Origin: JAJEDW01 sp963555775
Lineage (GTDB): Bacteria; Acidobacteriota; Terriglobia; 20CM-2-55-15
Direction: 5' to 3'
Assembly (NCBI GenBank): GCA_963555775.3
Contig: CAUVWY020000009.1
Span: 620,001 to 684,000, forward strand
DNA length: 64,000 bases
This document shows positions 50,788 to 59,330 of this stretch, piece by piece (the first letter of the stretch is position 1; the number at the start of each line of letters is the position of its first letter). A program made the translations under genes and the position numbers. Below the pieces are notes generated by a model that saw nothing but the letters and a program-made list of their open reading frames with translations, did no database searches and had not been told where the DNA came from.

Positions 50788-52107
50788 ATGAGCCTGACAA
50801 CTCCGGAAAAGATTCGGAAACTACAGCGGGCCTTCTACGTGAAAGCGAAGGAAGCGCCGAGCAATCGGTTCCATCAGTTGTACGACAAGGTCTGGAGAGA
50901 GGATATTCTGAAGTACGCCTACCAGCGGTGCAAAGCCAACAAGGGGGCCGCGGGAGTCGACGGACAGAGTTTCGACCAGATCGAAGAGTACGGTCGGGAG
51001 CGGTGGTTGGGCGAACTGGCGGAAGAGCTACGGCGGAAGGGCTATCGCCCGGCCGCGATCCGGCGGGTCTGGATCGGGAAAGCCAACGGGGGCCGGCGGC
51101 CACTGGGCATCGCCACGATACGGGACCGGGTGGTCCAGATGGCGGTGGTGCTGGTGATCGAACCGATCTTCGAGGCGGATCTGGAACCCGAGCAGTACGG
51201 ATATCGACCGAAGCGAAGCGCTCAGGATGCGGTACGGGCCGTGCATAGTTGGCTGCAACAGGGACATCGCGAGGTCATTGACGCGGACCTGAGCGGCTAC
51301 TTCGACTCGATACCGCATGCCGAACTGATTCAGTGCGTGGCGCGGCGGATCAGCGACCGGGAAATGCTGGCGTTGATCAAGAGGTGTCTCAAAGCGCCGG
51401 TCCGGGATCAGGATGAGGCGGAACCGCGGGGGAAGCGGAAAGGGATCGGACAAGGCACGCCACAGGGATCCCCTCTGTCGCCCTTGCTGGCCAATCTGTA
51501 CATCCGGCGGTTTATTCTGGGCTGGAAACAGCGGGGTGGGATGGAGCGCTACGGGGCGCACATCGTCAACTATGCGGATGATTTCGTCGTGTGCTGTAAG
51601 CAGGGAGCGGCGGACGCCCTTGTGGAGGTGCGCCGGATCATGGCGCAGTTGAAGCTTCGGATGAACGAAGACAAGACCCGAGTCCACCGAGTTCCGGAGG
51701 AGAGCTTCGACTTTTTGGGGTACACCTTTGGTCGATGCTACTCCCCCCAGACGGGGCGCAGCTATATCGGCACGCGTCCATCGAAGACGCGGATCACCCG
51801 ATTGTGTCGGGCCATCAGCCAGGATACGGGGCGGACCCGGCTCCTGTGGGATGCCACGGCCATGGTTCACGCTCTGAATCGGAAGCTGGTGGGTTGGTCC
51901 AACTACTTCTGTCTGGGTCCCGTAAGCTCCGCCTACCGCGCGGTGGATCAACACACGCGGTATCGGCTGCGTCAGTGGTTGCGCCGGAAACATCAAGGAC
52001 GATGCCGCCCGGGCGTGATGCAGTACCCCAGCGAATATCTCTATGAGACGTTGGGACTGGTCCGCCTGGAGGGCCGAACGCGCAACTTTCCGTGGGCGAA
52101 AGCGTAG
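50788..52107 (+). CDS. ltrA: Group II intron reverse transcriptase/maturase
   Basis: 439 residues from ATG at 50788 after a GAGGAG-type site. The reverse transcriptase blocks RT0-RT7 are present: GAAGVDGQSF, GGRRPLGIATIRDRVVQMAV, YGYRPKRSAQDAVR, IDADLSGYFDSIPH, GTPQGSPLSPLLANLY and the catalytic YADD at residues 262-265 (HIVNYADDFVVCC). Maturase domain X follows (LNRKLVGWSNYFCLG, WLRRKHQ), and the protein ends with the group-II-specific maturase tail ENTLGL-type sequence (YETLGLVRLEGRTRNFPWAKA in two parts). No HNH endonuclease is attached. It splices and reverse-splices its host RNA. Confidence 0.93.
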   Translation: MSLTTPEKIRKLQRAFYVKAKEAPSNRFHQLYDKVWREDILKYAYQRCKANKGAAGVDGQSFDQIEEYGRERWLGELAEELRRKGYRPAAIRRVWIGKANGGRRPLGIATIRDRVVQMAVVLVIEPIFEADLEPEQYGYRPKRSAQDAVRAVHSWLQQGHREVIDADLSGYFDSIPHAELIQCVARRISDREMLALIKRCLKAPVRDQDEAEPRGKRKGIGQGTPQGSPLSPLLANLYIRRFILGWKQRGGMERYGAHIVNYADDFVVCCKQGAADALVEVRRIMAQLKLRMNEDKTRVHRVPEESFDFLGYTFGRCYSPQTGRSYIGTRPSKTRITRLCRAISQDTGRTRLLWDATAMVHALNRKLVGWSNYFCLGPVSSAYRAVDQHTRYRLRQWLRRKHQGRCRPGVMQYPSEYLYETLGLVRLEGRTRNFPWAKA

Positions 52108-52118
52108 CCCTTGTCCGA

Positions 52119-52151
52119 GAGCCGGATGCGGGAAAACCGCACGTCCGGTTC
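52119..52151 (+). ncRNA. Group II intron domain V
   Basis: 33-nt hairpin starting GAGCCGGATGCGG with a GAAA tetraloop and ending CCGCACGTCCGGTTC. The AGC catalytic triad at the 5' side and the bulge are in their normal places. It lies 11 bases after the maturase stop. Confidence 0.9.
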
Positions 52152-52237
52152 GATGAGCGGGATGTGGAAACGGACCATGGCCGGGCTCGTGAGGCACCGC
52201 CAGACGAAAGGGGCGGCCACAGATAGGCCCGACCTAC

Positions 52238-52542
52238 CGCACCGCGCCACATCTCGACTCTACCGAGTTGTCTGCTACAGTGCCGGATCCATCCGCCAGT
52301 GCTGCGTTCCGCTTCGTCGGGCTCCTCGACGTACCGTCAAGTACGCCTCCGGTGCCCTCCGGGCGCGCGCCTTGCTCTGACGGCGTCTCCGACTCTTCGC
52401 GACGAAAACCCGTGAGAAAGGCGGGTTAGCGACGGGGTACTGGATAAAGCCGTTCCGGCCGTTTTCGGTGGCGCGCGCCCAGGTTCCTCGCCTACCGCCA
52501 TGCCGGACACGGCGAGGCGTTCAACCCGGCACGAGCGGCGGT
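52238..52542. other. Region between intron and citryl-CoA-lyase-like gene
   Basis: It contains gene-end repeat copy B and GC-rich spacer. Sequence like TGCGTTCCGCTTCGTCGGG and short ORFs on the plus strand do not resemble any gene. The true intron 3' boundary may fall within the first bases. Confidence 0.4.
52372..52428 (-). repeat. Gene-end repeat, copy B
   Basis: Read on the minus strand it starts TAACCCGCCTTTCTCACGGG and continues GTTTTCGTCGCGAAGAGTC to GAGACGCCGTCAGAGCAA. It is the fullest copy and lies 114 bases beyond the stop of the citryl-CoA-lyase-like gene, in the same orientation relative to that gene as copy A to the permease. CCCG and CGGG form a short stem followed by TTTT. Confidence 0.7.
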
Positions 52543-53307
52543 TTAAAGACGTCGTGGCCCGTTCTGGAATGAATCCGGCAGATCCCTTTCCGGTGGGCCG
52601 TCGTAAGCAACGTCATCGGCTGAGATTGCGCGAAAGGGACGTTCGCGCGTGGTCTCTTCCACATGATGCGCCGCCAGCCCCACCGTTCTCGAAATCAGGA
52701 AAAAAGCCTTGCCGTAAGTCCAGTTGATCCCGAGGTCGGAGATGATTCCCGAGATCGCCCCGTCGATGTTCATCGGTTTACCCAGCTTCGAGTCGATCTG
52801 TTTTGCCAATTCGAGGTGAGGGCCGGTGACCGCCCATTCGTCGGCTTGTTCTAGCAGCTTCAGTGTGCGGGGATCGCGATCGTGCCACGGATGTCCGAAC
52901 CCGGGAATCCTTTGGCGCCGGTTGCCGTAATCCTCGACGATTGCGTCCGCTGTGCGGCCGTCTTCGACCGCGGCCTGCAAAAGCCGCGCGCAGTTTTCAA
53001 CCGCTCCGCCATGATGGTCACCCAAGGCGATCAAACCTGCCGCCACGGAGGCCTGAAGCGGGACGCCGCCCGACGCCACAAACCGTGTGGCGTTGATCGA
53101 CGGTGCCATCACGGAATGCTCCGTGCTCGAAACCACGATCGATTCGAGAATGCGCCCCTCGTTTCCTGTCGGTAATTCTCCGGTAAAGCTGAGATGGATC
53201 ATGTCCCCGAACGAACAGTGGCCCATCAGGTCCTCCACGCGATAGCCGCGGATCAAGACCTTGTTTCTCGAGACTTCGGACAGCGATGTCTTCCAGAATT
53301 TAGTCAT
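52543..53307 (-). CDS. Short citrate-synthase-family protein (citryl-CoA-lyase-like)
   Basis: 254 residues, far shorter than citrate synthase (about 380-430) and close to the stand-alone citryl-CoA lyase type. Family motifs remain: RGYRVEDLMGHCSFGDMIHL (start), APSINATRFVASGGVPLQAS (small domain), LIALGDHHGGAVENCARLL with the catalytic His, and RIPGFGHPWHDRDPRTLKLL. It likely cleaves or forms citryl-CoA or a similar acyl-CoA, but no partner ATP-grasp subunit is nearby. It is divergent from rnhB. Gene-end repeat copy B lies beyond its 3' end. Confidence 0.75.
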   Translation of the reverse strand: MTKFWKTSLSEVSRNKVLIRGYRVEDLMGHCSFGDMIHLSFTGELPTGNEGRILESIVVSSTEHSVMAPSINATRFVASGGVPLQASVAAGLIALGDHHGGAVENCARLLQAAVEDGRTADAIVEDYGNRRQRIPGFGHPWHDRDPRTLKLLEQADEWAVTGPHLELAKQIDSKLGKPMNIDGAISGIISDLGINWTYGKAFFLISRTVGLAAHHVEETTRERPFRAISADDVAYDGPPERDLPDSFQNGPRRL

Positions 53308-53479
53308 TGAAATGCCTGGTTACCTCGGCGAACACGCCTTCGGAAAACTACATTCTATGATAGAAATTCTTCGTCGATGCCAGCGCGTTTCTCCGATTGT
53401 TCGAGAACTCTCCCATGGCGTCGATCTCAAGGCGAATCGGAAGGCTTCTGCCACGGATCGCCGGCCAAAGGGATTAGAA

Positions 53480-54415
53480 GTGACGCTGAAGGAACTTGAA
53501 GCCCGTTATGGTGCGGCCCCGGCGGCGTCACCCGAAGTACTCAGGCAGCTTGGCCGGGATCCACGCGCCGGGGCACGCCGGCTGTATCGGCGGATCGAAA
53601 GGCGAATGGACCGAGCTCGGCGTGAACGCGCACGGCTTGAGGGCATGTTCCGTTTCGAGCGGGTACTTTGGAACGAGGGGGTGCGGCGGGTTGCCGGAGT
53701 GGATGAAGTCGGCATCGGACCGATGGCCGGGCCCGTAGTCGCCGCGGCGGTTATCTTTCGACCGGATGCATGGATCGACGGTATCGACGATTCCAAACGC
53801 ATCGATCCGGAACTCCGCGACACCCTGAACCGGCATATTCGCGAAACAGCGTTGGGAGTCGGGGTGGGCGTTGTGGAAACGGAAGAGGTCGATCGGCTCA
53901 ATGTTTATCGTGCCGGACTCCGCGCAATGCAGCTTGCCGTGGAACAACTCGACACCGCCCCGGACCATGTGCTCGTCGACAGCCGTACGATTCCGAATAT
54001 CGCGCAGCCTCAATCCAGCTTCGACAAGGGAGACAGTCTGAGCTTTTCCATTGCCGCGGCGTCCATCGTTGCCAAGGTCTATCGAGACAATTTGATGGCC
54101 GAGATGGACCGTCGATATCCAGGGTACGGATTTGCGGGTCACAAGGGATACTGCACTCCCGAACATTGTGAGGCGGTCCAGAAACTGGGACCCTGTTCCA
54201 TCCACCGCCGTTCGTTCGATTTCATCAGGGAGCTTTGCGGCGAGTACAGCGACGCCTTTTACGAATTGCTCGAGATGGGGAATCGAGTGACGTCGGCCCA
54301 TGACGTTCGGGTGTTCGAGTCGCGGCTCGTGGATTCCCTCGGCGACCTCTCGCCCAGCGAGCGGCGCAAGCTCCGCCTCATTGCACGTCGCCGTCGGAAC
54401 AGACTTGTTTTCTGA
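53480..54415 (+). CDS. rnhB: Ribonuclease HII with N-terminal extension and altered GRG motif
   Basis: 311 residues from GTG at 53480, chosen because AAAGGGA lies just upstream and the protein then starts TLKELEARY as in the family; the frame is open further upstream. Residues 1-65 form the charged helical extension known from Firmicute-type RNase HII. The core starts VAGVDEVGIGPMAGPVVAAA, with D75 and E76, then ILVDSRTI-type third Asp, and AASIVAKVYRDNLMAEMDRR with the fourth Asp. The motif read DEVGRG in nearly all family members is DEVGIG here (I79). That Arg belongs to the Gly-Arg-Gly loop that recognises the ribonucleotide junction. The rest, HKGYCTPEHCEAVQKLGPC, is normal. Confidence 0.85.
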   Translation: MTLKELEARYGAAPAASPEVLRQLGRDPRAGARRLYRRIERRMDRARRERARLEGMFRFERVLWNEGVRRVAGVDEVGIGPMAGPVVAAAVIFRPDAWIDGIDDSKRIDPELRDTLNRHIRETALGVGVGVVETEEVDRLNVYRAGLRAMQLAVEQLDTAPDHVLVDSRTIPNIAQPQSSFDKGDSLSFSIAAASIVAKVYRDNLMAEMDRRYPGYGFAGHKGYCTPEHCEAVQKLGPCSIHRRSFDFIRELCGEYSDAFYELLEMGNRVTSAHDVRVFESRLVDSLGDLSPSERRKLRLIARRRRNRLVF

Positions 54416-54478
54416 TTTTCAAGGTTTTTTTACCCCCACGTAAATTATTGAACCAAAATGGTTTATCTGTTTCGTGCC

Positions 54479-54507
54479 TTGTATGGTGCGGTGACTTATT
54501 GTATATT
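54479..54507 (+). promoter_or_regulatory. Likely promoter of the IlvD/Edd-like gene
   Basis: TTGTAT (54479-54484) and TATATT (54502-54507) are separated by exactly 17 bases in an AT-rich intergenic stretch, 72 bases upstream of the start codon. A small inverted repeat, AACCA and TGGTT with a 3-base loop at 54451-54463, lies just upstream of the -35 box and could be an operator. Confidence 0.5.
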
Positions 54508-54578
54508 TCGCCCAACTTTCATCAAAAATTTGGACCGCGTTGGTCCTGAAAGCCGTTTCATCGAGGTGATTTGACTGC

Positions 54579-56636
54579 ATGAAGATGCATTCGCAGCGCT
54601 TCAGGGATCCACTGATCTGTCAGGCGCAGCCGTTTACGATTCTGGATCCGGTGATCGAAGAGTCTTTGCGGTTTGCGGGCATTCGGCCGAACCGCGAATC
54701 GATTCTCGAACGCTTCATGGCCGGAGAACCCCGTGTGGCGGTCATTCACGGCTCTCAAGACCACCCTCCCAGCCTCGGTGCGCGAGAACTGGCCCGCCGC
54801 CTGATCCGTCAACTCTGGGACGAGAATGCACTCCCCATCGGTGTGTCCCAAGCCGTTCCTTGTGAAGAATTGTCCCATGGACTGCCCGGGTCGAACTACG
54901 TCTTCCTTGGACGCAACGTGTGCGCTTCGAATATCGCGGCACTCATGGAAGCTCACGGGTATGACGCGGCCTTTGTCCTCGGTGCTTGCGACAAGATGTT
55001 TGTCGGCACTCTGCGGGCGCTGGTGGAGGTCGACATAGCGCGCCAGCGCCGGAAAGCGCGGCCGCTGTACGCATCCTTCATTCCTGTCAGCGTTGGACAC
55101 GAGGTTCATCTGTCTGAGCGGGAGCGGCATCCCTTCGAACAAATCCGCGACAAGCTTCCGCCAGAGGGCGCCAAGGATATTTTTGAACTCATCGAGCAGC
55201 CGATCTCTCCGCTCGCCTACGAAAAAATCAAGAACTTCCTCGACCACGCTTTTCAGAAAAGAATGATCCTCGAGTCAGAGAAGGACGGGCTTGAAAGCGT
55301 CGTCGCCCGCCGGGCTTCGGCCCACGGCGCGAATCCCGGTTCCTCTGAGGCGGCGATCGTCAATCGGCTGATCATCGCGGCATTCGGGCTTGTTCCCCGA
55401 TCCCTGGACCTTCTGTTGAATCCCCCCGGGGATCAAGCCCTGGCTTATGCCGTGGGAAGGCTTGTGCAGGGCATTCACAAGCGAGAGCGCCGAATCAGCG
55501 TTTCGCACCTCGTGAAGATCAACCTTCAGAATGCCGTGACCGTCTGGAATGCCACAGGCGGCTACCCCTCCTGGCACCTTCACATTCACTATCTGGCTGA
55601 AGCCGTCGGTGTGCGGCTGAGCCCTGCGATGCTGAGCCGCAAGATGATGAAGGTTCCCAGGTTGCTGTCGTTCGATCCTGAAAAGGGGCTTTCCGCACCC
55701 GGTCTTGCAGCAGAGTCGGATTCGGGTGGGAACTCGGGTGTCGATACATTGATGCGGACGTTATCGGAAAAGCGATTTATCGACGACAGCGCCGCGACTC
55801 TCGATGGCTCCTGGATGCATCGGATCACCGAGGCGCGTTCGGCCAACGGGAATTACTTCCATTCGACGATGACGCCGATCTCTTCCAATTCCGGTCTGGT
55901 TTGCCTGCGTGGAAATCTTTGCGAGGGAGCACTAGCGCGGGTGGGCCGTTTCAGCGATATCGACGAATACGATCAAAAGGTTTATTTTTCCGATTTTTAT
56001 CTCGGTCGGGATGAGTTGCAGGAAGCTCTGGACAAACCCCGGGACCTGCTCGAGCGCTTGCGCAAGAAAGTGACGCGCGAAGCTCTGTTTGCCACCTGGC
56101 GGTTCAACCGGGCTGAACCGTCCGGATCGAACCCGACAGTGGAGGAAGCGGCCCACTGGGACAAGAAACGCATCTGGAACTATCTGGTCGAAGAGAAGCT
56201 TTTTCAGATCGTCTTTTTTGTCGGAGGCGAAGGACCGCGGGCATCGGGAATGCCGGAATTGGATCTCCTCAACCTGGACTCTCCGGTGGGTAACCGATGC
56301 ATTATCGCGACCGATGGACGGGTTGCGTTCGGCGATCATTGCATGTCCATCGCGCACATCGTTCCAGAAGTCATCGAGGGCGGTCCGCTGGGATCGGTAC
56401 GGACGGGGGACTTGGTGCATCTGAATTTGAAAAAAGGAGAGTTGCAGATCGTGACCGCAGTTAGCGATTCGACCGGATTCAAACCGGTTGCCGAACGCGA
56501 ACTCGCACGCCGCCCCGAGAGCAGGAGACGCATTGCCGAGCTCAAGCGCCGACGGGTCGTGTTCCTTCCTTCTGTCCGCGCCGTTCTGAACAGCGTGTCG
56601 TCCGCCGCCGATGGCGTCTCACCGCTGAGTATTTGA
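54579..56636 (+). CDS. Divergent IlvD/Edd-family protein lacking two Fe-S cysteines
   Basis: 685 residues. The order follows dihydroxy-acid dehydratase / phosphogluconate dehydratase: an early RVAVIHGSQDHPPSLGAREL, then GRNVCASNIAALMEAHGYDA, the central LGACDKM (C137), a late ATGGYPSWHLHIHYLAEAVG and EGPRASGMPELDLLNLDSPV near the C-terminus. The family binds a [2Fe-2S] or [4Fe-4S] cluster with three cysteines. Here C137 is kept, but the first position is DHPPSLG where NxCN is usual, and the third reads PGSSEAAIVNR where GACGGMYTAN is usual. Thus two of three ligands are absent, and classic dehydration chemistry is unlikely. It has its own promoter-like sequence. Confidence 0.7.
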   Translation: MKMHSQRFRDPLICQAQPFTILDPVIEESLRFAGIRPNRESILERFMAGEPRVAVIHGSQDHPPSLGARELARRLIRQLWDENALPIGVSQAVPCEELSHGLPGSNYVFLGRNVCASNIAALMEAHGYDAAFVLGACDKMFVGTLRALVEVDIARQRRKARPLYASFIPVSVGHEVHLSERERHPFEQIRDKLPPEGAKDIFELIEQPISPLAYEKIKNFLDHAFQKRMILESEKDGLESVVARRASAHGANPGSSEAAIVNRLIIAAFGLVPRSLDLLLNPPGDQALAYAVGRLVQGIHKRERRISVSHLVKINLQNAVTVWNATGGYPSWHLHIHYLAEAVGVRLSPAMLSRKMMKVPRLLSFDPEKGLSAPGLAAESDSGGNSGVDTLMRTLSEKRFIDDSAATLDGSWMHRITEARSANGNYFHSTMTPISSNSGLVCLRGNLCEGALARVGRFSDIDEYDQKVYFSDFYLGRDELQEALDKPRDLLERLRKKVTREALFATWRFNRAEPSGSNPTVEEAAHWDKKRIWNYLVEEKLFQIVFFVGGEGPRASGMPELDLLNLDSPVGNRCIIATDGRVAFGDHCMSIAHIVPEVIEGGPLGSVRTGDLVHLNLKKGELQIVTAVSDSTGFKPVAERELARRPESRRRIAELKRRRVVFLPSVRAVLNSVSSAADGVSPLSI

Positions 56637-56689
56637 GAGACTGTCGGGGCGCAGACCGGGCTATAACCCAACCTGCGCCCGTGCGGGTA

Positions 56690-57829
56690 TCAGTTTCGGT
56701 AGGTTTCCAACGGCGGCAAAGCGGCGCCGGTGGAGTTGGGTACTTCCCGCTCGGCCTCGACGGGAATTCTCAGGGTGCCGATGCCATCGATCGTCGCAAG
56801 GATTTCTTCGCCGGGTTGAAGGAACCGTTGTTCGCCGCGCACGTTGGTGCCCATTCCGGTCCCCCCGGAAGTGCCATTGTTGATGACATCGCCCGGATAC
56901 AAGGTAATCAGCGAGGACGCATACTCGACCAGTTCCCAGAGGGAATGGATCATGTCTCCCGCCGTCGCTTCCTGCATCGATTCATTCCCGATTCGCAACT
57001 CTTGCCGAAGGATTTCCATGGGGTTGCCATAGAATTCCTTGGGAACGATCCAGGGTCCCATCGGCGCGAACGTGTCATGTCCCTTCCCGACGAACCAGTC
57101 GGAGGTAAACGGAGCCCCTCCCGGCGGGCGTCCGCCCCGATCGGAAATGTCGAGAGAAACCACGTAACCGAAGATGTGGTTCTCGGCCTCGGTTGACGGC
57201 ACATACTTGGCCGCGCGTCCGATCACTGCCCCAAGTTCCACTTCCCAGTCGATCTGGGTCCGGCCGTAGGGCAGGACGACCGCATCGCCGTGTCCGATGA
57301 CCGCTCCACGGCTCGGCTTCAGAAACAGGTAGGGGATACCCCGATTCTCGCGCCGCTGGCGCCGTGATTCGGCCACCTCTTCAGGCGTCCCGGTTTCATT
57401 GACGTGGCTGTAGAAGTTTACGGCGGCGTTCATGATCTTGCCGGGATACATGATCGGAGGAAGTGTCCGGATGTTATCGACGTCGTATATGAAATCCGGC
57501 CGGTTTTCGGTGAGGCGGTTGTTCTCGACCAGATCGTTGACGAGCTCGTACAGGCGCGGTTTCAATCCGTACTCGTAACGGCTGATCAGTTCCAGCATGT
57601 CCGCGGGCATCGGTATCGGCGGGTACGCCGTGTTTCGTTCGAGCACGGCATTCGCCGAAGTCAGGTCCGCAATCAGGCTGTCGCGAAGAACAATCCCGAC
57701 CGTCGGAATGCCGTTGATTTCGAAAGTGCCGACCTTGAACGGTTCGGCGCTCGTCGTACTTTGCGCGAAGACGAGAGACGGAACCGCCAGAACGGCGAGG
57801 AGAGTCAGGATGGTTGTCGTGCGTCGCAT
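56690..57829 (-). CDS. Exported fumarylacetoacetate-hydrolase-family protein
   Basis: 379 residues from ATG at 57829, set by AAGGAGGAAC directly upstream. The signal peptide (MRRTTTILTLLAVLAVPSLV) is unusual for this otherwise cytosolic family. The FAH fold follows: PGKIMNAAVNFYSHVNETG, LFLKPSRGAVIGHGDAVVLP, QIDWEVELGAVIGRAAKYVP and FGYVVSLDISDRGGRPPGGA, then GKGHDTFAPMGPWIVPKEF and TLYPGDVINNGTSGGTGMGT. The metal-binding glutamates WEVEL and the following Asp are present. It probably cleaves C-C bonds or tautomerises an acyl-pyruvate in the periplasm; the substrate is unknown. Confidence 0.8.
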   Translation of the reverse strand: MRRTTTILTLLAVLAVPSLVFAQSTTSAEPFKVGTFEINGIPTVGIVLRDSLIADLTSANAVLERNTAYPPIPMPADMLELISRYEYGLKPRLYELVNDLVENNRLTENRPDFIYDVDNIRTLPPIMYPGKIMNAAVNFYSHVNETGTPEEVAESRRQRRENRGIPYLFLKPSRGAVIGHGDAVVLPYGRTQIDWEVELGAVIGRAAKYVPSTEAENHIFGYVVSLDISDRGGRPPGGAPFTSDWFVGKGHDTFAPMGPWIVPKEFYGNPMEILRQELRIGNESMQEATAGDMIHSLWELVEYASSLITLYPGDVINNGTSGGTGMGTNVRGEQRFLQPGEEILATIDGIGTLRIPVEAEREVPNSTGAALPPLETYRN

Positions 57830-57950
57830 GTTCCTCCTTGTGATATCGGTGGCTACCGAGTGAACAGCGCGATGTTTTTGGTTTTCGTTCATGCCGGTTT
57901 TACTCTCGGACGCTCCCCCTGTCAAGGTTCTGACCGGTTCTTGTCGGTAT

Positions 57951-57993
57951 CACATGAGTTGGCCGCTTGAATTGGCACATGAGTTGGCCGCTT
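57951..57993. repeat. 18-bp direct repeat upstream of pyrF
   Basis: CACATGAGTTGGCCGCTT occurs at 57951-57968 and again at 57976-57993, a 25-bp period. It lies between the divergent FAH-family gene and pyrF, 62 bases before the latter's start. It could be a pair of regulator sites or a small tandem duplication. Confidence 0.7.
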
Positions 57994-58054
57994 TAGACGG
58001 CGAAGGGTACCAGGCGGGGCCGGACACTTTCATTTCGCCGGGTTCCGGATCATT

Positions 58055-58927
58055 ATGGGAACTTCGGACATGCAGATGAAGAATGCGACTTTCCAGGGAA
58101 GCTTCGCTTCTCTTGCCGACAGCGGGTCACCGTTTTGCCTTGGTGTCGATCCCTCAAGTGAATTGCTGCTTCGGTGGGGATTGCCGGCGAGTATCGACGG
58201 GTTGCGGCGTTTCTGCGATTCGGTGGTCGAGGCCGCGGCGGGGTCGGTGCAGATCTGCAAACCGCAGGTGGCTTTCTTTGAAGCCTTTGGCGCCGAGGGC
58301 CTGTACGTCCTCAGCGATTTCATAAAGCGCGCACAACGTGCCGAAATGCTTGTCATTGCCGATATCAAGAGAGGCGACGTCGGTCATAGCTCCGCGGCCT
58401 ATGCCGAAGCCTGGATTGGGCGTGAGAGTCCGTTCGGGGCCGATGCGATCACGGTCAGCCCGTACATGGGATTCGAGGCACTGGTCCCAATGTTCGAACG
58501 CGCGCAGAAGTCCGGCGCGGTCGTGTTCGTAGTCGTACGGTCTTCGAACCGGGAAGGAGAACGCACCCAGACCGCCCTCTACCGTGGCACGCCTGTCTGC
58601 GAAGACCTTGCCGAACGGATCCGGTCGTTCAATACGGAATTCGAATCCGATGGAATCGGTCCCATTGGCGCCGTGATCGGCGCAGCCTTGGGCGGCCGGG
58701 AGCGCCGCACGGTCGAACGCCTCTCCAATTCACTTTTTCTGATCCCCGGTCTCGGGGCTCAGGGCGGCACGTTCGCGGACATTCGCAATGACTTTCGTGG
58801 CGTGATTCGACGGGTTATTCCCACTTCATCGCGCGCGGTCCTTCAGCATGGTCCAGATATTGCGGCATTGCGGAAAGCCATTGCCGAGAATGCCGAGCAA
58901 GCCCGTCAGTTGCGAAACGACGAATAG
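58055..58927 (+). CDS. pyrF: Orotidine 5'-phosphate decarboxylase (type 2)
   Basis: 290 residues, the longer PyrF class found in mycobacteria and related lineages. The catalytic motif is IADIKRGDVG with D103, K105 and D108. The opening FCLGVDPSSELLLRWGLP and the mid motif ADAITVSPYMGFEALVPMFE are typical, as are VFVVVRSSNREGERTQ and FLIPGLGAQGG near the end, where the phosphate is bound. It makes UMP from OMP in pyrimidine synthesis. ATG codons at 58070 and 58076 are alternative starts. Two 18-bp direct repeats lie upstream. Confidence 0.93.
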   Translation: MGTSDMQMKNATFQGSFASLADSGSPFCLGVDPSSELLLRWGLPASIDGLRRFCDSVVEAAAGSVQICKPQVAFFEAFGAEGLYVLSDFIKRAQRAEMLVIADIKRGDVGHSSAAYAEAWIGRESPFGADAITVSPYMGFEALVPMFERAQKSGAVVFVVVRSSNREGERTQTALYRGTPVCEDLAERIRSFNTEFESDGIGPIGAVIGAALGGRERRTVERLSNSLFLIPGLGAQGGTFADIRNDFRGVIRRVIPTSSRAVLQHGPDIAALRKAIAENAEQARQLRNDE

Positions 58928-59330
58928 CCAGCCGAGGCGAAACGCCGCACGCGACCCCGAGTGTTCCGCCGCCGCCTGCTAATTCATAGGCGGCACGTTT
59001 TCGTCAACCCAATCGAGGATGACGTCGGCAACCTCGATGTGGTTCGTGCCGTCCATCAACATGTGGGTCGTACCGTCGAACGCCGGGTCTCCCAGTTCGT
59101 CGAGCTTGATATAATCCGCCGCCGCGATTCCTTCTCCACCGCCGCGCCGATCGTTGATTGCATCGACCGTTGTCTGGCAGGTCTCGCTCGTCCCGGCATA
59201 GTCTCCCTTCAAAGCCATGTAAGGGATGTTGTCGAAGTCCGCGGCCTCGAGTCCGGAGTTCGTGAGGGAGCACGAACCTTCGAGCGTGACCAGGCCCTTC
59301 AGCAGATCCAGTTGCCCTCTTTCCTTTAGA

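Larger units (their letters stand above)
50294..52237 (+). mobile_element. Group II intron (bacterial retroelement)
   Basis: The 5' end GTGCGCC at 50294 fits the group II consensus GUGYG. The 5' portion to 50787 holds the structured domains I-III without an open frame, the maturase/reverse transcriptase lies in domain IV, and domain V is unmistakable at 52119-52151. The 3' end is uncertain; GACCTAC at 52231-52237 is the best candidate by analogy. The ORF has no endonuclease domain, and the insertion is in a terminator-like hairpin, both as known for IIC-type introns. The intact ORF suggests activity. Confidence 0.8.
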
